NCBI GenBank assembly: GCA_000436075.1
Contig: FR884632.1
Location: 106,848 to 112,936, forward strand
Reading direction: 5' to 3'
DNA: 6,089 nt
DNA from: Eggerthella sp. CAG:209
GTDB taxonomy: Bacteria > Actinomycetota > Coriobacteriia > Coriobacteriales > Eggerthellaceae
Part shown: one piece after another, positions 1 through 4,796 of the stretch
How positions within the stretch are numbered: the first letter of the stretch is position 1
Layout of the letters: every line of letters begins with the position of its first letter
The notes under the pieces: generated by a model
Told to the model about the DNA's origin: nothing
The model's database searches: none
What the model saw: the letters and a program-made list of their open reading frames with translations, nothing else
Position numbers and translations under genes: made by a program

Positions 1-220
1 GGTAGACCCGCCGCGCGCCGGCCTTGCCAAAGGAGTTGCCGAAAGCATCGCCGCGTCGAAAGCCGAGCGTGTGGCCTACGTCAGCTGCGATCCCGCCACC
101 TGGGCACGAGACATAGCCCGTTTTGCCGAAGCAGGATACGAACTGGTACGGGCAATACCGGTAGACCTGTTCCCTCAGACCTTCCATGTGGAAACGGTAA
201 GCATCCTGAAGCGCAAATAA
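1..220 (+). CDS. RNA uracil-5-methyltransferase, TrmA/RlmD family (3' end only)
   Basis: Only the last 72 codons are present; the reading frame starts at base 2 and ends with TAA at 218-220. The fragment opens with VDPPRAG, the DPPR motif of the SAM-dependent RNA m5U methyltransferases. It continues with YVSCDPATWARD (visible residues 26-37), which contains the nucleophilic Cys (visible residue 29) that attacks C6 of the target uracil. Near the end, FPQTFHVE supplies the Glu (visible residue 64) matching the family's general base. The protein ends in VSILKRK. These enzymes methylate uracil to m5U in 23S rRNA (RlmD, RlmC/RlmCD) or tRNA (TrmA). The N-terminal TRAM and iron-sulfur region that would help separate the subfamilies lies outside the window, so no symbol is given. 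The gene is convergent with the minus-strand operon. Family assignment is firm; the exact RNA target is unknown. Confidence 0.93.
   Translation, partial: VDPPRAGLAKGVAESIAASKAERVAYVSCDPATWARDIARFAEAGYELVRAIPVDLFPQTFHVETVSILKRK
199..213. repeat. 15-bp direct repeat, copy 1 (inside the methyltransferase 3' end)
   Basis: AAGCATCCTGAAGCG occurs here, covering the codons for the terminal SILKR residues. It recurs exactly at 293-307. The first nine bases also occur inverted at 270-278. Confidence 0.8.
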
Positions 221-225
221 GCATC

Positions 226-261
226 AGAACCCGCATAGCGAGATGACGCTATGCGGGTTCT
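226..261 (+). terminator. Perfect 15-bp hairpin just after the methyltransferase stop (probable terminator, weak U-tract)
   Basis: The left arm AGAACCCGCATAGCG (226-240) pairs perfectly with CGCTATGCGGGTTCT (247-261) around a 6-nt AGATGA loop. The hairpin begins 5 nt after the methyltransferase TAA, where an intrinsic terminator is expected. The downstream tail (TTCTTACGG) is poor in U. It may therefore be an actinobacterial-type terminator lacking a U-tract, or a 3'-end stabilising stem. The stem would also form in a transcript reading from the other strand. Confidence 0.6.
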
Positions 262-269
262 TACGGCGC

Positions 270-301
270 AGGATGCTTCAGCCCATGGGGCGAAGCATCC
301 T
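270..301. other. Second strong hairpin in the convergent region
   Basis: The outer arms AGGATGCTTC (270-279) and GAAGCATCCT (292-301) are perfectly complementary. After a one-base bulge (A280), GCCC (281-284) pairs with GGGC (288-291) around a 3-nt loop. That gives 14 bp in total. No U-tract follows on either strand, so it is not a canonical terminator. The right arm belongs to a 15-bp direct repeat of the 3' end of the methyltransferase gene. The role is unknown; it could support termination or protect a 3' end. Confidence 0.55.
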
Positions 302-307
302 GAAGCG
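293..307. repeat. 15-bp direct repeat, copy 2 (intergenic)
   Basis: This is an exact copy of bases 199-213, located 94 bp further on. Its first nine bases form most of the right arm of the 270-301 hairpin. It looks like a short duplication of the gene's 3' end, but two copies alone do not prove the mechanism. Confidence 0.8.
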
Positions 308-312
308 TCCTA

Positions 313-348
313 ACGCAAAAGAGCCCGGAACGAGTCTTCATTCCGGGC
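313..348 (-). terminator. Rho-independent terminator of the obg-proBA-nadD-yqeK-rsfS operon
   Basis: Read on the minus strand, GCCCGGAA (348-341) pairs with TTCCGGGC (330-323) across a 10-nt loop. It is followed at once by TCTTTTGCG (322-314). An 8-bp GC-rich stem followed by a U-run is the classic intrinsic terminator layout. It lies about 175 nt beyond the rsfS stop codon and is the only structure here with a convincing U-tract. It would give the operon a fairly long, structured 3' untranslated region. Confidence 0.8.
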
Positions 349-374
349 CCAGTATTTGCAAAGAACTCAGTTCA

Positions 375-403
375 GCAACGCGGACTTTTCTATCCGCAGT
401 TGC
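375..403. other. Hairpin in the rsfS 3' untranslated region
   Basis: GCAACGCGGA (375-384) pairs with TCCGC (393-397) and GTTGC (399-403), with A398 bulged and an 8-nt loop. This gives 10 bp. No U-tract follows on either strand. It sits between the rsfS stop and the operon terminator. It may be a secondary termination or RNA-stability element; no known RNA family was recognised. Confidence 0.45.
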
Positions 404-523
404 AAGCTCTAAAGGCAATTGACGCATTGACGTCACAATGCAGAACTTGCGGCGTTACCCCCACGCGATGCAAACCGCGTCAAGCAACGCTGCACAATCC
501 GAAAAGCCATGACGCCGTGCGCT

Positions 524-952
524 TTAGCTGCGCGCTTCCTTCACGTGCCCAACCAGCTTAGCAATACGCTCGCTGTATTCGGGATGCTCGATGCCCGCTT
601 CGGCGATATCGATAATAGGGGCGTCACCCCACAAGGTTTCCAAACGATAAAAATCACGAGATTCGGGCTGGAACACATCCACTACGAACTCGCCGTAATC
701 GAGAAGCTCCCAAGAATGATCGTTGGTCTGCTCGCGGGAAATGGGCTTTACGCCGCCCTCGATACGCACTTTTTCCTCGATGTTGTCGAGGATGGCCTCA
801 ACCTGGGGAGTGTTGGCGCCCGTTGCGATAACGAAATAATCGGTGACGTCCACCAAGTCGCCAACTTTAATGACCATGATGTCAGTTGCCTTGCGCTCGT
901 CTGCCGCACGTGCAGCAATAAGCGCGCATTCACGAGAAGATGTTTCTTCCAC
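524..952 (-). CDS. rsfS: Ribosomal silencing factor RsfS
   Basis: This 142-residue protein is of the RsfS/YbeB/Iojap family and close to the usual bacterial length. Family landmarks are DVTDYFVIATG at residues 35-45, then WELLDYGEFVVDVF (81-94), SRDFYRLETLWGDA (98-111) and an acidic, helical tail. RsfS binds protein uL14 on the 50S subunit and blocks joining with 30S, lowering translation during starvation or stationary phase. The start is GTG (952-950), chosen because AAAGGAG lies 7 nt upstream; no better start agrees with the conserved N-terminus. It is the last gene of the operon, and its ribosome-binding site overlaps the yqeK stop codon, which favours coupling. The operon terminator follows about 175 nt downstream. 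Assignment rests on motif recognition and position after nadD and yqeK, a common arrangement. Confidence 0.95.
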   Translation of the reverse strand: MEETSSRECALIAARAADERKATDIMVIKVGDLVDVTDYFVIATGANTPQVEAILDNIEEKVRIEGGVKPISREQTNDHSWELLDYGEFVVDVFQPESRDFYRLETLWGDAPIIDIAEAGIEHPEYSERIAKLVGHVKEARS

Positions 953-959
953 TTATATT

Positions 960-966
960 CTCCTTT
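960..966 (-). promoter_or_regulatory. Ribosome-binding site of rsfS, overlapping the yqeK stop
   Basis: AAAGGAG on the minus strand lies 7 nt before the GTG start of rsfS. It shares bases 965-966 with the TAA of yqeK (967-965). This site decides the GTG start and ties rsfS initiation to ribosomes finishing yqeK. Confidence 0.85.
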
Positions 967-1660
967 ATTGTTCTTGAGGCTTAGCGCCGTTGTAGCAGTT
1001 CCAAACCGTGACAGAATCATAACTGATAGGCTTGCCGGCACGAACCAGATAGGACATGCCTTCCTTCAGCACCGCATAGAACAGCTCTTCCAGGCTCATA
1101 GTGCCAATCTGCTTATACAGGCGCTTGTATTCGGCTACATCGTGCGTGGGCTCGATTTTGTCAGCCGCAAACACGATCATATCAAGTGGCGCCATGTCGG
1201 GAGCACCAACCGTATGCCTCTCGATTGCCTGAAACACTTCTTCCCCGAAGCAGGGGAAATCACGCCGCAGCACTGCCGCCGCCGTAGGCCCGTGCAATAC
1301 CCACGGCATACCGTTTATCACATCGGGACTTACTTTCAGATCGAAATCCGAAATGCGCTGCTGTAACTGAGCAGGGAGAAGCGCTTTGTCCCAATCGTGC
1401 AGCAGGCCAGCCATACGAGCGATATGGCCATCATAGCCATAAACACGTGCGAGTTTTCGAGCCGTTTTCGCTACCGATATGCTGTGCACATACCGCGAAG
1501 GGTTCACGCGTTGCATAAGCAATCCCTTCATGTGCTTGTATGACTGCGAGCCAAACGGCTTTCCCTCATCAAAGCCTTCAGCGCCAGTAGGCTGGTAGGC
1601 AAACTCCGAAAGCTCTTCTCTGGTAGGCTCTGTCACCTGCGCTTTCTTCTTCTTAGCCAT
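965..1660 (-). CDS. yqeK: YqeK-family HD-domain phosphohydrolase (predicted Ap4A hydrolase)
   Basis: This 231-residue HD-superfamily protein carries metal-binding residues in the expected order: H59 (RYVHS), H88-D89 (GLLHDWDK), H123 (VLHGPTAA), H149 (IERHT) and D167 (FAADKIEP). YqeK proteins of Firmicutes have been characterised as symmetrical diadenosine tetraphosphate hydrolases, giving two ADP; the same activity here is inferred. The typical length is about 185-190 residues. The surplus is an N-terminal extension of roughly 40-45 residues starting MAKKKK. The usual EPNR after the last metal ligand reads EPTH. The ATG at 1660 has GAGGGAG 6 nt upstream. A second ATG (M49, 1516) also has AAGGGA 6 nt upstream and would give a family-length protein, so the start is not fully settled. 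The gene overlaps nadD by 8 nt, a typical partnership. Confidence 0.92.
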   Translation of the reverse strand: MAKKKKAQVTEPTREELSEFAYQPTGAEGFDEGKPFGSQSYKHMKGLLMQRVNPSRYVHSISVAKTARKLARVYGYDGHIARMAGLLHDWDKALLPAQLQQRISDFDLKVSPDVINGMPWVLHGPTAAAVLRRDFPCFGEEVFQAIERHTVGAPDMAPLDMIVFAADKIEPTHDVAEYKRLYKQIGTMSLEELFYAVLKEGMSYLVRAGKPISYDSVTVWNCYNGAKPQEQ

Positions 1661-2384
1661 GTTCCACTCCCTCGCGATAGAACTCGTGCTCCATCACGTG
1701 ATCGACTACAACCTGGGGCGTAAGATAGCGGATCGACTTTCCCTCCGCCAGGCGACGCCGCAGTTCACTTGATGATATCTCCAGTGCTTCAATGGTAACG
1801 AATGAAATGGAGATGCCTTTCGCTGCATCCACAATCTGCGCGCGCTTTTCATCGGAAAGCTCGTAGCCTGGACGATCAACCCCTACGAATTTTGCAAGGG
1901 ACCCCATTTCGTCCGAGCCTCGCCACTTTGAAACCGTTGCTATCGCATCGGCTCCCGCCAAAAAATACAACTCAACATTAGGCGGAAAATGGCCACGGAG
2001 CGTTCGAAGGGTGTCGATGGTGTAGGTATCGCCACCACGCGCAATTTCAATATCGCTTACATCGAAATACGGGTTATCGGCAATGGCGGCACGGCACATG
2101 GCCAAACGATCGCTTGCAGGAGCAATTCGTTGCCCACGCTTGAAGACCGGATTCCCTGTGGGAATGAACAAGATAACATCAAGGCCCAAATCTTCTCGCG
2201 CTTGTTCGGCACAAGCCAAATGCCCGTTATGGATAGGGTCGAAAGTGCCACCCATGATCCCTAAACGACAGGGCTTGCCGTCTTTTCCGAAATCATCGAA
2301 GCGTTCGCAGATATGCGGCTCTTTGTAGCCCGTTTCCTGCGCACGCATTTTGCGCACGGTCTCGATAACATCGATAGCACTCAT
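1653..2384 (-). CDS. nadD: Nicotinate-nucleotide adenylyltransferase NadD
   Basis: NadD transfers AMP from ATP to nicotinate mononucleotide, giving deamido-NAD in the cytoplasmic NAD pathway. This 243-residue protein has the nucleotidyltransferase signature GGTFDPIHNGH at residues 45-55, with the (H/T)xGH-type ATP site. It also has the RGGDTYTIDTL region (116-126), GADA (144-147) and the C-terminal ISSSELRRR motif (203-211), which binds ATP phosphates. The tail LTPQVVVDHV (221-230) is also typical. The family core normally begins a few residues before the GGTFDP motif. Here about 40 residues precede it, with C26 and C39, and no start codon lies in frame between M13 and M44. The ATG at 2384 has AAGGGAG 4 nt upstream, so the extension is probably real. 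One base separates it from the proA stop; yqeK overlaps its 3' end. Confidence 0.95.
   Translation of the reverse strand: MSAIDVIETVRKMRAQETGYKEPHICERFDDFGKDGKPCRLGIMGGTFDPIHNGHLACAEQAREDLGLDVILFIPTGNPVFKRGQRIAPASDRLAMCRAAIADNPYFDVSDIEIARGGDTYTIDTLRTLRGHFPPNVELYFLAGADAIATVSKWRGSDEMGSLAKFVGVDRPGYELSDEKRAQIVDAAKGISISFVTIEALEISSSELRRRLAEGKSIRYLTPQVVVDHVMEHEFYREGVEHG
1667..1673 (-). promoter_or_regulatory. Ribosome-binding site of yqeK inside the nadD 3' end
   Basis: GAGGGAG on the minus strand lies 6 nt before the ATG at 1660-1658, within the last nadD codons. The yqeK start precedes the nadD stop (1655-1653), so the two genes overlap by 8 nt in different frames. This favours coupled translation. 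Confidence 0.75.
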
Positions 2385-2385
2385 G

Positions 2386-3672
2386 CTACTCCCTTACCTG
2401 GCCCGTTCCGTTCACCAAGTATTTCGTGCTGGTAAGCGCCTCTAACGCAAACGGACCACGTACGTGCAATTTCTGAGTTGAGATACCTATTTCCGCGCCA
2501 AGGCCAAATTCCCCACCGTCGGTAAAACGAGTTGAGGCGTTGGCATATACAGCAGCAGCATCAACTCCCTGCTGGAAAACCGCAGTGGCTTCTTCGTTCG
2601 AGGCAACAATGCACTCAGAGTGATTGGTGCCATAGCGATTGATATGGGAAACGGCTTCATCTACCCCGCCTTCAATAACATGGATGCTGATTTCCAGGGC
2701 CAAGTACTCACGGCCCCAGTCTTCCTCAGTGGCGGCAACGAAGAATTGCGAAAGTTCAGCGTGACCTTCGGCAACAGTTGCCTGCACTGCCGCGCGGACC
2801 GCCTCGTCACCGTGGATCAATACGTTTGCCTGAGCCAAATCGAGCAGCAAGCCAGGAAGGAATTCCTGAGCAATGGAAGCATCAACCAACACCGATTCGC
2901 ATGCGTTACATACACCAGTGCGCTGAGTCTTTGCGTTCAGGATTATCTTTCGCGCCATGGCAAAATCAGCCGATTCGTGCACATAAACATGGCAGTTGCC
3001 GACACCCGTTTCGATTACCGGCACTATCGCGTGTTCCACGCAATGCTGAATAAGGCCAGCGCCACCACGAGGAATAAGCACATCGACCAAGCCGCGAAGA
3101 CGCAGCAGGGTGTCGGTCTCCGTGCGGTCGGTTGATTCAATGGCAACTACCGCATCCGCAGGCAAGCCGACGCTTTCAATGGCAACGCGCAGAACCTGCG
3201 CAATTGCCAGATTCGAGTGAACCGCCATAGAGCCGCCGCGCAGCACGCAAGCGTTGCCCGATTTCACGCAGATGCCCGCAGCATCAGCAGTTACATTGGG
3301 GCGTGCCTCGTACACCATAGCCACCACGCCCAACGGCACGGAAACCTTTCGGATAAGCAAACCGTTTTCTAGTGTTCGCTGCTCTAAGATCTTGCCTGCG
3401 GGATCGTCGAGCGAAGCAAGGCTTTCAAGAGCAGATGCCATACCCTCGATACGGCCCTTATCCAAGAACAAACGATCAATCAGCGAGTCTTTCGTTCCTG
3501 CTTTTCGGGCCTCAGCACAATCGACCGCGTTTTCTGCGCAGATAAGCGCTGCTTCTTTGCGAAGGGCAGCTGCCATTGCAAACAACGCCTTGTTCTTCAG
3601 CTCGGTAGAGGCTTTCGCCATAGCAGCGCTGGCAACCTTGGCCCTCTGCGCCGCAACCTGTGCTTCACTCAT
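2386..3672 (-). CDS. proA: Gamma-glutamyl phosphate reductase ProA
   Basis: ProA performs the second step of proline synthesis: NADPH-dependent reduction of gamma-glutamyl phosphate to glutamate-5-semialdehyde, which cyclises to pyrroline-5-carboxylate. The 428-residue length agrees with the family (about 415-430). It is an aldehyde-dehydrogenase fold. Visible motifs are PLGVVAMVYEARPNVTADAA (113-132), LRGGSMAVHSN (144-154), PRGGAGLI (201-208), and the catalytic Cys C255 in QRTGVCNACES (250-260). The C-terminal block GEFGLGAEIGISTQKLH lies at 387-403. The ATG at 3672 overlaps the proB TGA as ATGA. A weak site, GGTGGTG, lies 5 nt upstream, so expression probably depends on coupling to proB, its pathway partner. 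No key residue is missing. The next enzyme, ProC, is not in the window. Confidence 0.97.
   Translation of the reverse strand: MSEAQVAAQRAKVASAAMAKASTELKNKALFAMAAALRKEAALICAENAVDCAEARKAGTKDSLIDRLFLDKGRIEGMASALESLASLDDPAGKILEQRTLENGLLIRKVSVPLGVVAMVYEARPNVTADAAGICVKSGNACVLRGGSMAVHSNLAIAQVLRVAIESVGLPADAVVAIESTDRTETDTLLRLRGLVDVLIPRGGAGLIQHCVEHAIVPVIETGVGNCHVYVHESADFAMARKIILNAKTQRTGVCNACESVLVDASIAQEFLPGLLLDLAQANVLIHGDEAVRAAVQATVAEGHAELSQFFVAATEEDWGREYLALEISIHVIEGGVDEAVSHINRYGTNHSECIVASNEEATAVFQQGVDAAAVYANASTRFTDGGEFGLGAEIGISTQKLHVRGPFALEALTSTKYLVNGTGQVRE
2389..2395 (-). promoter_or_regulatory. Ribosome-binding site of nadD inside the proA 3' end
   Basis: AAGGGAG on the minus strand lies 4 nt before the nadD ATG and within the final proA codons. 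The proA TAG (2388-2386) sits inside the spacer. This supports the upstream ATG, and hence the N-terminal extension of NadD. Confidence 0.75.
3669..3672 (-). promoter_or_regulatory. ATGA stop/start overlap coupling proB to proA
   Basis: On the minus strand, ATGA contains the proA ATG (3672-3670) and the proB TGA (3671-3669). With only a weak GGTGGTG (3684-3678) upstream, this overlap is the probable means of keeping the two proline enzymes in step. Confidence 0.85.
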
Positions 3673-4793
3673 TCGAACACCACCAATTCATCGCGATGGA
3701 CTGCGGGCTTATCGCCCAAATTTACGAGCAATTCGTTACCACGAATTTCCTTCTGGGAGCGGCCTCGGGCAAGACTCACTTCAGAAGAGGGTGCGTTTAC
3801 CCTACCGCGAGCAAACAGGTGCCCCTCTTGATCCTTGATATCGACAATATCCCCACGGAAGAAAGAGCCCTCCACGCTGGTAATGCCCACAGACAAAAGC
3901 GACGAGCCGGTATCTACCAAGGCTCGCCTGGCGCCATCGTCTACCACCAAAACGCCCTTGGCAGTGTCGCCGAGGGCAATCCAGAGCTTACGCGGGGAAA
4001 TATCATGCGCTTTGTTGCGAGCAACGAAGTAGGTGCCCACCGATTCGCCGTGAGCGAGCTGGATTAAGCTACCCTGACGACGCCCATGGCAGATAACCAT
4101 CGGGATGCCCGCAAGCATAAGCACGCGAGCAGCGCGGATCTTGGTGATCATGCCGCCGCTGCCCACCTTCGATGTAACGCCTCCCGCGGAAGCCATCAGT
4201 TCAGGGGTGATGCGCTCAACGAGGGGGATAAGCGTAGCCGTTGGATCGATAGTGGGATTGGCGGTATACAAGCCTTCGATATCGGAGAAGATAACGCACA
4301 TATCGGCCTGCACCAAGCAAGAGACGAGGGCGGCAAGTGTGTCGTTGTCGCCAAAGCGAATCTGCTCAACCGACACCGTGTCGTTTTCGTTGATGATGGG
4401 CACGACATCAAAATCAATCAAGCGCTCCAAGGTGTCACGCGCATGCAGATAGGCATTGCGCTGCGCCGTAGAGTGCCGAGTGATAAGCACGCATGAGGTA
4501 AGCACATCGTAGCGCGAGAATGCTTCTGCGTACGTTGCCATAAGTGCATTCTGCCCCACCGAAGCTGCCGCCTGGAGCGAAGGCATGTCGGTCGGGCGCT
4601 CTTCGATGCCCAATGCCTCCAAGCCGCATGCAATTGCAGCGCTGGAAACAATAAGGGGGCTCCATCCCATCTGACGTAAAGCATGGACCTGAGCGGCAAG
4701 GCCATCGAAGTATGCACGATCGAGCTTGCCTTGCTCGTTTACCAAGGTTGACGAACCGATCTTGATTACTATGACTTTCTTGCCGTTTCTCAT
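3669..4793 (-). CDS. proB: Glutamate 5-kinase ProB (kinase plus PUA domain)
   Basis: ProB phosphorylates glutamate with ATP to gamma-glutamyl phosphate, committing it to proline synthesis. In this family it is usually feedback-inhibited by proline. The 374 residues comprise an amino-acid-kinase domain (about 1-260) and a C-terminal PUA domain (about 268-355). Visible motifs are VIKIGSS (9-15), INENDTV (134-140), RFGDNDTLAALV (146-157), FSDIEGLYTANP (169-180) and GSGGMITKIRAA (211-222). The normally invariant-looking VSSGAI loop reads VSSAAIACG (49-57), a Gly-to-Ala change at residue 52 near the glutamate site. The ATG at 4793 fits the family N-terminus, but the nearest purine-rich site (GAGGG) is 16 nt away. 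With obg stopping 3 nt upstream, re-initiation is likely. ProB and ProA form a channeling complex in other bacteria. Confidence 0.97.
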   Translation of the reverse strand: MRNGKKVIVIKIGSSTLVNEQGKLDRAYFDGLAAQVHALRQMGWSPLIVSSAAIACGLEALGIEERPTDMPSLQAAASVGQNALMATYAEAFSRYDVLTSCVLITRHSTAQRNAYLHARDTLERLIDFDVVPIINENDTVSVEQIRFGDNDTLAALVSCLVQADMCVIFSDIEGLYTANPTIDPTATLIPLVERITPELMASAGGVTSKVGSGGMITKIRAARVLMLAGIPMVICHGRRQGSLIQLAHGESVGTYFVARNKAHDISPRKLWIALGDTAKGVLVVDDGARRALVDTGSSLLSVGITSVEGSFFRGDIVDIKDQEGHLFARGRVNAPSSEVSLARGRSQKEIRGNELLVNLGDKPAVHRDELVVFE

Positions 4794-4796
4794 GCT

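Larger units (their letters stand above)
221..523. other. Convergent intergenic region without a convincing gene
   Basis: This 303-base gap separates the two convergent transcription units. It contains the hairpins at 226-261, 270-301, 323-348 and 375-403. There is also a small inverted repeat GCATTG/CAATGC at 424-441 enclosing the palindrome TGACGTCA (428-435), and a short ACGCG/CGCGT pair at 463-480. Short open frames exist (59 codons on + at 243-422; 25 codons on - at 433-510), but neither has a Shine-Dalgarno sequence or recognisable content. No tRNA or CRISPR was seen. Confidence 0.7.

Noticed and set aside
243..422. 59-codon plus-strand open frame in the intergenic region
   Set aside because: It has no ribosome-binding site, starts in the loop of one hairpin and runs through two more including the operon terminator. 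Its SILKR segment is only the 15-bp repeat read in the same codon phase.
428..435. TGACGTCA palindrome as an operator
   Set aside because: It lies in a convergent 3' region with no gene start nearby. An 8-bp palindrome can arise by chance.
433..510. 25-codon minus-strand open frame downstream of rsfS
   Set aside because: There is no Shine-Dalgarno sequence before the ATG and nothing recognisable in the short product.
509..1366. Long plus-strand open frame (285 codons) opposite rsfS and yqeK
   Set aside because: It lies antisense to two well-recognised genes, shows no family motif, has unlikely composition and lacks a Shine-Dalgarno sequence. It is a frame shadow.
3254..4067. Plus-strand open frames opposite proA and proB (194 and 135 codons)
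   Set aside because: They are low-complexity Ala/Ser/Arg-rich translations opposite intact ProA and ProB, with no start signal.
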